Assembly (NCBI RefSeq): GCF_028640845.1
Contig: NC_080540.1
Coordinates: forward strand, 49,892,561 to 49,956,560
Length of the DNA: 64,000 nucleotides
DNA from: Ahaetulla prasina
Taxonomy: Eukaryota > Chordata > Lepidosauria > Squamata > Colubridae
Direction: 5' to 3'
The notes beneath the pieces are model-generated. The model saw only the letters and a list, made by a program, of their open reading frames with translations. It had not been told where the DNA came from and searched no databases. Both the position numbers and the translations under genes were made by a program. Positions 55,295 through 64,000 of this stretch are shown here, in pieces (position 1 is the first letter of the stretch; each line of letters begins with the position of its first letter).

Positions 55295-57875
55295 TTTTTT
55301 TTTTAGTAAAAAAGTTTTATTTCCATTTTCCAACAACCTATTCAATATACAGTCTCTTATTCAACATTAGTCATTAACTTTCATTTGTTACTTATTCGGA
55401 CCTGCCCAGCTACCACTTCCTTCCTTAACAAACCTTTCCTCCTCCCTTCTCTACTTTCTTCTACTTTCTTCATCCTTCCTCTCCTTCGCTTTTCTACATC
55501 CTCTCCTCCTTCCCTTCTCTTCTCTTCCACCCTTTCTAACCCTCTCTCTTTCCCCTTTCTTCTTCCTCTCCTTTCCCCCTTTTCTACCTCTCTCTTTCCT
55601 ACCTACTTTCTTCCTTCACTCTCTCCTCTCCTTTCCATTCCTTCTGAAATGGCAGCTGAGCAGCCCGATTTCATTTCAAATTATTTCTATTTCTTAATTA
55701 CATATCTTCAATCATTCCTTTACATTGATCCTTCATCTCCCCCTCTACCCCTTCCCTCCTCCCCTCCCACCCCGAGACTTCCCAGAACAAAGTACAGGGT
55801 ATAAGATTAAGAATCATAAATTAAAATACAACATAAATCATAATCCATAGTCACTCCTCTCTCTAAGACCTTAACTCCCCTTCCAGAAACAAAAAAGTAC
55901 ATTCTTCTTCCAGTCCATTATATATCAGTCCATTCCACTCCTAAAATCTTCAGAATCTTCCAATTAAATTAGTATTTCCAGTTCATCAATAAAATACATA
56001 GTTTTTAATATCCAATCTTCATCAATTAACACCAAATATATATCAATCCATTCCACTCCTGAAGTCTTCAGAACCAATTTTCATCGATCAAGACCAAGAC
56101 GATATTCCATCTTCCAGTATTCATCAGAAATTCTTTTATAATATACCTTTCTTCCTTAAACAGTCTCCCAAATATAATTCATATTTCCATCTTAAATTCT
56201 TAAATTTTTATCCAATCTCCAAAAATAAACAATATTCTATCTTCTCATATCTTTAATATCACTTACATAAATCAAATAACATTGCTAATATTAATATTTC
56301 TTCAATTTACCTTACATCTGTCAAATAACATTATTAAAATTATAACTTATATCCAAAATATATCAATTATAACAATTAAATTCTATTTAACCAAATACCA
56401 ACATTACATCCATAAATTTTTCTATCTGTCCTCCAAAAGTTAAACAATATTCCATCTTCCCATTCCTTTATACCTCACATATATCAAATAGTAACACCTT
56501 CTACCCAAAATAAGTCAGTTGTAAAAATTAAACCCTATATATATATATTTAAAAAAATACCATCAAAATCACATCTTAAGCATTCTCCTTCCCCTTGTCT
56601 TCTATCTTACACATTTTCCACCATCTGCTCACCAATCAGCTTAACATCTAACAATAAAGAATTTCCAATCTTTAATATATTGGTGTAAAAATCTCTTGTT
56701 TAAAAACTTATTAAGAAAAGATAAGCCTCCAAAAGTTCCTATAAAAAAAATATCCATATTTGAAGTGAAGAAGTTTCCAAAATTTTAGTAGTTAGTTCTG
56801 TTTGCTTAAGAGCCATTCTTAAACTGTAAAATCTACCAAAAAGAGAAAAAAAAATTCAATAAACTTTTCTTCTTAAACATTGTGATAAAGAAAAAGGTAA
56901 AAAGAAAAAAAAATCATTAACAGTTCTTATTCATTCCATTTAAAAAGTAGCTTGTTATGTTCTTCTCTTCCTTTGTCCTTTTATAGTTTCACTTTCCTTT
57001 GTATATTGCAAACGCCATTTTAAATCCACTCAAGTTGAAAGTTAGTTCAAAGGAAAGCTATTTAGAATAGAATAGAATAGAATAGAATAGAATTTATTGG
57101 CCAAGTGTGATTGGACACACAAGGAATTTGTCTTGGTGCATATGCTCTCAGTGTACATAAAAGAAAAGATACGTTCATCAAGGTACAACATTTACAACAC
57201 AATTGATGATCAATATATCAATATAAATCATAAGGATTGCCAGCAACAAGTTATAGTCATACAGTCATAAGTGGAAAGAGATTGGTGATGGGAACTATGA
57301 AACGATTAATAGTAGTGCAGATTCAGTAAATAGTCTGACAGTGTTGAGGGAATTATTTGTTTAGCAGAGTGATGGCCTTCGGGGAAAAACTGTTCTTGTG
57401 TCTAGTTGTTCTGGTGTGCAGTGCTCTAGAGCGTCGTTTTGAGGGTAGGAGTTGAAACAGTTTATGTCCAGGATGCGAGGGATCTGCAAATATTTAAGAG
57501 CTGAAGTTAAGATTTATTACTTGCAAATTCTTGCTAGTCCTCCTACTTTGTTCTGTCTGTGTTGAGTTCTCTTTAAAAATAAATCTTGGCACAGAGATGG
57601 TCGCGGCTTCTCATTCTATATAAACAGAAACACCCTGGGCACGGAGCTTCGTCAGGCTAAAGGGGAGCTCTCACCCTTCGATCCCCTGGTTAAATTCCAG
57701 GGGCTCCCAGAGAGCTTTACCCAAACCTGACCACTCTTCCCTCCCCCTTCTCCTGGGGGAGAGAATTCCAAACCGTTTGACAGCCCATTTACGCTGTCAG
57801 GGACGGTTTGACGAAACCCAGGGCAGACGATCCCAAAGGAACGTCCACGAAGCCTGCGTTGCCAGCGGAAGTCCT
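55295..57875 (-). mobile_element. L1-like insertion without ORFs, 18-bp TSD
   Basis: A perfect 18-bp duplication, CTATATCTGTGAAGTCTT (55277-55294, 57876-57893), flanks about 2.6 kb. A T-run at 55295-55305 (poly(A) on the minus strand) marks the 3' end at the left. The 5' end at the right is a CpG-bearing leader (57600-57875), like an L1 5' UTR. The body is purine-rich on the minus strand and has no ORF1 or ORF2 I can read. An L3-type LINE tail is nested at 57061-57519. Long TSD, poly(A) and leader fit L1, but the family call is inferred. Confidence 0.65.
57061..57519 (-). mobile_element. CR1/L3-type LINE 3' end, nested
   Basis: (AGAAT)n, then the minus-strand 3' UTR and ORF2 end (complement of TTGGCCAATAAATTC and of CCCTCGCATCCTGGACATAAAC). 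It is 5'-truncated further upstream than the 53.9-kb copy. Confidence 0.88.
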
Positions 57876-57893
57876 CTATATCTGTGAAGTCTT

Positions 57894-58290
57894 GATCTTC
57901 CTTTTCAACCTATTGCTTGATGTCATCATTAACGAGGGGTAAATGTGCCTAAATATTTCATTTTCTTCACTATCTGTATATTTGTTCCGTTAGTCAACTC
58001 CTCCTTCTGTTTGTTCGTCATATTTTTGACTATCATTTTAGTTTTGTCCTATTAATTTTCAGTCTGGCTACATCTCCATATTCTTCTAATATTTCTATAA
58101 GCTCCATACTTGATTGTAGTGGTTCCTCAAGAATAAAAACCAGATCATCTGCGAAAGCTTGCAATTTGTAAATTTCTTTCCTAATTTCCAGACCTTTGAT
58201 TTGTGTTTCTTTCTGTAATATCCTCGTTAACACTTCCAAGACAATATGAACAATAATGGGGATAGATATATAACCGCAAGATGCACTTCA
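57894..58290 (-). pseudogene. L1 ORF2 reverse transcriptase fragment
   Basis: The minus-strand frame 58239-58033 reads LEVLTRILQKET-like sequence, then AFADDLVFILEEPLQSSMELIEIL and GDVARLKINRTKLK. FADD (58144-58155) is the L1 form of the RT catalytic box. The frame is broken on both sides, and the L1-like insertion with the 18-bp TSD landed beside it. Confidence 0.8.
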
Positions 58291-58369
58291 ATTAAAGAAG
58301 ATAATTATGCCAAACTAATGAACCACAACAAGTGGTAAATGTGATAAGGGAAGCAAGTACAGTAGAACC

Positions 58370-58573
58370 TCTGATCACCAATGCTTCTGACCATGACCAA
58401 ATTGGGCTCTGACCAAAAAATACACAATTATTTTTTTTCGGGGCCAATTTCCCCTTCCATGCAATTATTTTTTTGTAAGTGCCAAATTTCCAAAATTAGG
58501 TTTGGGTCACAACCAAATCATTTTGCGACCAAAGTTATGGAATGAACTATGGTTGTGACCAAAGGTTCTACTG
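58370..58573. mobile_element. Tigger/pogo-type MITE, 204 bp
   Basis: TA, then CAGTAGAACCTCTGATCACC, and the right end GACCAAAGGTTCTACTG, then TA. The subterminal arms are inverted repeats rich in TGACCAAA. No ORF. Confidence 0.85.
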
Positions 58574-58575
58574 TA

Positions 58576-59767
58576 CATAGATATATAGTTGTCCTCAGCT
58601 GACATATTTTAGAGACAAAATATTAAACTATACATTTAATTATGGAAGTTGTGTTTTACTTATAATACAGTTATTCCATTATTAGTGAATATTTTTGATG
58701 CCATCTAGGTATTTTTTTTTTTACCATTCTGGCTTTTTTTTCTGGCTTTTTTTTTTTTTGACCATTCTGACCATTCATTCTCATATTTTAATATGACAAA
58801 AGTGGTATCTCTCACTTCTGCTCCATTGCACCTTTTCTGGGCCTAGAAGTGCTATTCTGCCTCAAAAGAAAGCCCATGTTCTAATAAACTTGTCACGATT
58901 TGTCTTTGTGACAATTCTACATAACGTTTTGTGTATAATGAATTTCAAAATTCATCTGGAATCTACAGTGACCGATACACACGTCTGCTGTGCAAAAGAC
59001 TCACTTATGTTCTAAGGATGCTAGTTTCTTCCTGACTCTTAAGCAGCGACATCATAGCTGCCAAAGGCATGCAACATTTATTGCTTGCTACCAAGGAAAG
59101 TAGGATGTGAACAAAACTCCTTATCCCATTATCATACCCCAGAGCCTAGATTTTACGAGATCAGCAAAGCCCCTTAAAACAGCAAAGACACCTGACTCAG
59201 CTGAGTACTTGGAAAAAATCAGGTCGATAAGAATATGAGGATTATTTTTAAGTGAGATGATATGATAGGAGAGGAGAGTCTACTGAAAACCTTTTCCTGT
59301 ACTTCAGAGATAACCATCATATATTGACCCTAACACATTGATTGTGGGGGATGAGGGGAAAAAAGAGCACTTACAAGAAATAAAGACAATTTAAAGCAAG
59401 GCCATGTCATTCCTTGGGGGAAGGAGCGATGGAGATAAATTCCCAGGAATGCACTGTTCTCAGAAATCAGGTTTGACCAATCGCATATTCTTGATTATTG
59501 CTAGCATCCTGAAAATATTTGGACAAATAATCAATTTCCCTGAATATTCTAACCAATTTTGAAGCCCATCAGGGAAAATTTGGAAGGAGGAGACCATTAA
59601 TATACAGGGTTCCAGCCAAGCAGATGTTGATTTATTAAAATCCAGCCGTAACATTGCCCAAGAACTTTAGTGAAACAAAGATATAATAGAGCACAATCAA
59701 TGGCTACTAATGGAAATTGCACTAGTCATAAACTTATAAAATAAAGACAACTGCAATGGGTTCCTAG
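58576..59767. other. No gene seen
   Basis: T-rich runs at 58712-58760. The rest is unassigned, with only short frames. Confidence 0.5.
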
Positions 59768-59936
59768 CAGGGGTGGTTCATTTACCTTTGCTAGCAGTTC
59801 ACAAATGTGAGCACGTACACATGCACAGAGCGTCAAAAATGGGACGTGATGACATCCAGGGAGGTGGGCAGAGCCTCCTGCAGCCACCGCTGCCAATTTA
59901 TCCGAACCGGATATAACCGGCTGAATACCCCCACTG
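59768..59936. mobile_element. hAT element, 169 bp
   Basis: CAGGGGTGGTTCATTTACC to GGCTGAATACCCCCACTG with a perfect 8-bp duplication gttcctag (59760-59767, 59937-59944). Confidence 0.9.
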
Positions 59937-60050
59937 GTTCCTAGGCTTTAAATGCCTGCTAAGCCATGATCTCCAATAGATAATTGCAAGACCAATTTGT
60001 CTATCAGGTCTGACATGATCTAAGATTGCATGCTTTCTTACTCAGCTGTC

Positions 60051-60812
60051 CAATGGTCGTCATCAACCTTTCAGACCTCAGGGACCACTAAATTCATAAT
60101 TTTAAATTCCATGGACCACTAATACGATCTGGGTGATTGTATGGGTGTGACTAAGTGGTCATGTGACTGGGTGGGCATGACCAACTCAATGACACTCACA
60201 TCAAGGGGCACCTCACCAGCCTCTACTCACCCCTCCCACCCACTCTTCTCCTGCCCGCCTGGGCTCCTTAGAGCCCCAACAGGAAACAGTTGTTGGAGCT
60301 AAGCAGCCACCAAGAGAAAGAGTTGGCAAAACAGCTGGCTCACTTCAAATTGGATCTGACCAAGAAGGAGGCTCAGCAGAAGAACTCACTGAGGACTACG
60401 AGCATAGGCTTTCCAAGCAGAGGGAAGACCTGCGGGAGTACAAGACCAGGTACCGGTGCCTGGAGGCTCAGAAGGCTGAAATGGTCAGCCAGTTCCAGGA
60501 CATGATGTAGTCCCACTGGAACCCTCCAGCTCTTTGCCACCAGCAGCACTTCCCTCCAGCCTTTGTCCAAAACCCCATACCAGGAGGCTGAAGCAGACCC
60601 CAAGTTGGAATGTCTGCCCCCCTCCAACCCACACAAAAAGACCGCAAAGGTCTGCAGCAACACAAATGTTCATGCACGTGTCTGGCCCAGAGGATGTAGT
60701 TTGAGGACCCCTGATTTAGTGCAATATAAAAAATGTAAATAATTTTTCTGCAGACCACCAAAATTTTCTCACGGACCACCGTGGTCCATGGACCACCAGT
60801 TGGTGACTGCTG
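60051..60812. mobile_element. hAT-like composite element carrying a coding fragment
   Basis: The left part has CAATGGTCGTCATCAACC and GGGACCACTAAATTC. The right end reads GGTCCATGGACCACCAGTTGG and GTGACTGCTG. These are decayed inverted ends of a hAT family rich in GGACCAC. A second hAT-type right end (GTTTGAGGACCCCTG) lies inside at 60699-60713. No matching TSD is readable, so the boundaries are tentative. Confidence 0.45.
60284..60680 (+). pseudogene. Captured coiled-coil gene fragment, possibly centrobin-like
   Basis: Frame 60290-60400 reads HQEKELAKQLAHFKLDLTKKEA. After a one-base shift the next frame reads DYEHRLSKQREDLREYKTRY and RCLEAQKAEMVSQFQDMM, then a TAG stop and SHWN. A further shift gives LFATSSTSLQPLSKTPYQ. 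This looks like a cellular coiled-coil protein, not a transposon protein. From memory it resembles the C-terminal coiled coil of centrobin (CNTROB), which I cannot verify. An acceptor-like CCCCAACAG lies just before it (60273-60281). Two frameshifts and one stop make it non-functional. Confidence 0.5.
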
Positions 60813-61224
60813 ATCTACACTATACAGCATCCTGTACATTTCCCAGAACCATGGAACTGGGTTGGTATCCAAGTAAAACAAAAAAGAAGCAAAACTAGTC
60901 AACTAGTTGACTAGAAATGTATGCCTAAATAGGTCTAGAGCTGAATTAGGGGTAAGTAAATGCAAGATGAAAAAAAGACTTTCTATATCTCTTGAAATGT
61001 TATTTTGCTATCACCACATTTTAATCAGGATTGTCTTCCAATCTATAAGATTTTTCAGTCCTAAATTAGACATGTAAATGAAATGTTCTAAGATGTTGTT
61101 GCTATTCAGAGTTGGCAAAGAGATGCAGAGTCAGAAACAGTTCTATCAGACTGTAATTTTCTGGAATTAATAACGTGGAAGTACTTTTAGGCAATCTGAG
61201 TTCATAAAACTTTTCAAGAATTAG
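60813..61224. other. No gene seen
   Basis: Unassigned sequence. Confidence 0.45.
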
Positions 61225-61836
61225 TGTTCTGACCTAGCTTCCTGAGTCAGTAAAACACACGAGTAGTTTCAAAAACCTGTTTTATTTTAACAGCTGTGAA
61301 TTCTGTTCATTCACAGATGAGTCCCAAATAGTTGGAAAGAGTCCTTTGGGATAAGGCTGATAACCACCCACCTTTATCTCCCTTGACACGCTGTCAAAGA
61401 CCTAATTGGCAAAGCCACACAGAGTCCAGAATCAAACAGAGCTTCAGACTTTAAACGGCACAGAATTAACAACGTTGCTTCCTGCAAAGACCCACATGCC
61501 TTTGCTCCTCTTTTAAGTCTTATGGGAGGGGCCAATCATCTCCAAGCCCTACTCCTGAGTCGTCCCTTTTGTTTTAACTGTTCTTGCCTTCTGGCAGCTC
61601 TGCGCATGCGCGCACTGGGAACAGACTCCCCCTGTTCTTCTGCCTCGCTGAGGTCTGACTCTGGAGGCTCCGGAGGCAGCATGTACCTCCCAGATGGCCC
61701 TTTCTCTGCCTCCAACACAGAGCCCTAGTCCAAGCTTTCCCCAGACTCCAGGACTGCCACTGGCCCATGTTCCTCCCCAGCCTCCTCACTGTCAGACTCG
61801 GCTACCAGCTCCACAGGCTGCTGACGGACCACAACA
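61225..61836 (-). mobile_element. Solo LTR, family 1, minus strand
   Basis: It aligns along its length with the LTRs at 5813 and 15365. TGTTGTGGTCCGTC is at the right end (61836 downward) and TAGGTCAGAACA at the left. The flanks attag and cttaa are not a clear duplication (3/5). The CTTAAAAG box is kept (complement near 61510-61517). The acidic frame is interrupted here by a stop and a shift near 61725. Confidence 0.85.
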
Positions 61837-62735
61837 CTTAAATATAGCAATAAATGCAGTGTACAATATAAAAGATATTGTGCTTTCATTCGCATCATAT
61901 TCCCATTCTGCAATTTCATAATCAGCACTCCTCCCCTCCTCCCCCCAATTGTTTTTAATTTAAAAACAGCCATATATCCAGTGACAAATTTAAGAGTGCT
62001 TTGCTGGTACACTCCTTTTTTGAAAATGTTTACATTTTGAGGAAAAATGAAAAACCAGACTGCTTCTGAAAAAGCTCTCTACTCTCTGCTTTTATTTGAT
62101 TATGCCTTTTTTTTTCTTGTTTGGAAAAAGTGCTTGCTGCCAATATGAAAGCATTCTTATTTCTTTGAAGCAGAGCCCGCTGTGTCCAGATACAAACCTT
62201 CTTACTTATTATCACCAGTAATATGTATTCTTCCCCACCCCCACAAACACACACACACACACACATTTCTTTATAGTGTTACTAAGCAGCCTTTCTGGGG
62301 CCATTAGAAATTAACTAATTAGTCTGCTGGTCAGCAGGTAACAGCTGAGTCATTATGTAAATTAAATATCAATTACCTTTTACATGCCCATACAAAATCC
62401 CCATTAGATTGTAAAAGCAGAAAGCAAAATACCTGCCTTTAATAGCAGCAGTAGAGAAATATATGGTTAGAGTTTTATACTGTTACCATAGTCTTTCCTT
62501 ATTATTGTTGTAGCACTTGATCATACATCTACAAGCAGGCTGTTTCCGATGAGCGTCTATGGAAAATTTAGAACAATTCTCATTTAATTGTCTTGGAGTT
62601 TCTTCAGTTAACCTTAAGAAAAGGCTAACTCTATTAATAATCATAATACTATCAATCCAAAAATCCCAAAGAGAAATGAGAAATTAAATCTTTCTCTGCA
62701 TCTGGACAAGGAGTTCCCCTGCTAGAAACCATTTC
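61837..62735. other. No gene seen
   Basis: A short CA run at 62246-62265 and CTGC/CTCC-rich sequence at 62741-62770. The rest is unassigned. Confidence 0.5.
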
Positions 62736-62936
62736 GCTGCCTGCCTGCCTCCCTGCCTCCCTGCCTTGCCTTCAAGTCAGTTTTGACCTGGACAGTTTTT
62801 TTAGCAAGGTTTTTCAGAACTGGTTTGTCCTTGCCTGCTTCTTAGGACTAAAAGAGAATGACTGGCCTAAGGTCACCTAGCTAGCTTTGTGCCTATGACA
62901 GGACTAGAATTCCCGGTCTCCCAGCTTCTAACCTAG

Positions 62937-63070
62937 AGAATAGAATAGAATAGAATAGAATAGAATAGAATAGAATAGAATAGAATAGAATAGAATAGAA
63001 TAGAATAGAATAGAGAGGAGCAGAGCAGAGCAGAACAGAGCAGAACACAACAGAATAGAATAGAATAGAA
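62937..63070. repeat. (AATAG)n array with GC-richer variants
   Basis: About 75 bp of AATAG, then AGCAG and AACAG variants at 63013-63055, then AATAG again. It joins the CR1 3' end. Confidence 0.95.
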
Positions 63071-63489
63071 TTGGAAGGGACTTTATAGGTCATCTTGTCC
63101 AGTGATGGGTTGCCCCCAGTTCAGACGGTCTGCAAGAACTGGTAGTAAAACCGGTGGGAGGCTCCGCCCACTGACCCAGACGTCATCATGGGTGATCTGC
63201 GCATACGCAGAAGTTTCTGCACGTGTGCAGAAGAGTGCACGTGGGCACGATGTGAACTGGTAGTAAAGGTAAGTAGAACCCACCCCTGATCTACTCCAAC
63301 CCCCTGCTCAAGCAAGAGTCCCTATATCATTTTTGGTAGATGGCTGCCAGTCTCTTCTTGAAAGCTTGCAGTGATAAAGCACCCACAACTTGTGAAGACA
63401 ACCTGTTCCACTGGTTGATTGTTCTCACAGGAGAAAATTTATCCTTATTTCTAGGTTGAATCTCTCCTTGACCAGTTTCCATCCATTAT
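63071..63489 (-). mobile_element. CR1-type LINE 3' end, split by a hAT
   Basis: GGAAGGGACTTTATAGGTCAT, interrupted at CTTGTC by a hAT, resumes ATCTACTCCAACCCCCTGC, then complement of the CR1 tail (CACCCACAACTTGTGAAGAC). It is more diverged than the other CR1 copies. Confidence 0.82.
63100..63288. mobile_element. hAT family C nested in CR1
   Basis: CAGTGATGGGTTGCCCCCAG to GTAGAACCCACCCCTG, with flanks atcttgtc and atctactc (6/8). Confidence 0.88.
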
Positions 63490-63697
63490 TCCTTGTCTGG
63501 CCTTAACCCCTACACCAAACTGACTGTCAGAAGCTGTGGCAGAATATTCTAACTCCACTGGTAATCTTTCAGAAAACCAGGTAGGAGAAATGAAGGGCTG
63601 GCTGCTGGCAGCTTATTACAAGAGTTCCAAAGCCCTCATTTTCCCCAACATTCTATACTAAAAAGATTTTTAAAAGAATGGAAGTTTGGACATATAA

Positions 63698-64000
63698 ATA
63701 GTCCTCGATTTACATCCATAATTGAGCCCGGAGTTGTTGTGGTTATAAGCTGTTTTATATTGTGGTTATAAGCATAGCAGGACTGGATATGAATTTATGA
63801 CTGGGGTTTTTTTGTGATGTTTGTTAAGCAACCATAGTGGCCATTAAGCAAATCCATTTACCTCAGTAGGTGTTTTTTGTTGGAAACTAGAAGTAAATGC
63901 CAGAACCTGCAACTACAATTGCAAATTGTGGTCACATGACCTCAAGACATTGCAAATGGCCATAAAGGTAAGTCAGCTGCCAAGTGCCCAAAATATGATC
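63698..64000. mobile_element. Tigger-like palindromic element, cut by the window end
   Basis: AAATAGTCCTCGATTTACATCC and AATTGAGCCCGGAGTTG open the same family as 30686-31080, and GGTCACATGACC is near the end. The right arm lies beyond the window. Confidence 0.75.

Larger units (their letters stand above)
62740..63530 (-). mobile_element. Second SINE family, split by a CR1 insertion
   Basis: 62740-62936 matches 31925-32130 (AGTCAGTTTTGACCTGGAC, CTAAGGTCACCTAGCTAGC, GGTCTCCCAGCTTCTAACC). The expected continuation, CCTTAACCCCTACACCAAAC, appears only at about 63501-63520, after the pentamer array and CR1 copy. The tRNA-like head would be on the right, minus strand. Confidence 0.6.

Noticed and set aside
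55385..55804. 139-codon Ser/Pro/Leu-rich plus-strand frame
   Set aside because: A CT-rich tract of an L1-like element read in antisense. It is low complexity, with no motif.

Overview
This window looks like an intergenic or intronic stretch of a squamate reptile genome, most likely a snake. I infer this from the repeats: a CR1/L3-type LINE tail feeding (AATAG)n microsatellites, a tRNA-headed Sauria-type SINE with an (ACCTTT)-like tail, L2- and CR1-clade LINEs, and many short hAT elements whose ends carry ACCGGTT motifs. I see no intact host gene, no tRNA or rRNA gene and no CRISPR array. Almost everything recognisable is mobile DNA. Where I could read both edges I used target-site duplications (TSDs) to set the boundaries.

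Layout. 1-9.2 kb: broken L2 LINE, CR1 and L3-type tails, a solo LTR (5813-6433, TSD CACAG) and hAT/Tigger-like elements. 9.2-14.1 kb: a Tc1 element split by a hAT, then the longest ORF of the window (11252-13072), a 5'-truncated L2-type reverse transcriptase, then two back-to-back hAT insertions. 14.9-20 kb: a hAT, a solo LTR on the minus strand (15365-15977, TSD GAAGG), a 92-bp Penelope-like insertion with a hammerhead-like motif, a snap-back palindrome and a 1.46-kb hAT with a perfect 8-bp TSD. 20-28 kb: mostly unassigned sequence, a hAT carrying a 120-bp palindromic tandem repeat and a Sauria-type SINE. 28-30.2 kb: a complete L1 insertion (14-bp TSD) that kept ORF1 but lost almost all of ORF2. 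30-41 kb: nested CR1/hAT, Tigger-like, SINE, a second L2, an L1 ORF2 tail and several hAT elements. 41.8-50.1 kb: an old solo LTR and a complete member of the same LTR family (46365-50107) whose LTRs differ at only two positions and whose interior lacks gag/pol. Between them lie two Penelope-type loci, one a 600-bp inverted repeat with a hammerhead-like motif in each arm. 50-64 kb: CR1 copies with pentanucleotide arrays, a foldback element, an L1-like insertion with an 18-bp TSD, a possible captured host coding fragment (60.3 kb), a third solo LTR and a nested SINE/CR1/hAT stack.

Nothing here works together as a pathway. The elements form a layered record of insertions, and TSDs give the order of many of them. 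The observations I rate highest are the hammerhead-like Penelope insertions with matching architecture in two families, the ORF1-only L1, an acidic reading frame shared by three LTRs, and the hAT with palindromic repeat units that changed in compensatory fashion. Family names come from remembered motif patterns, not searches.
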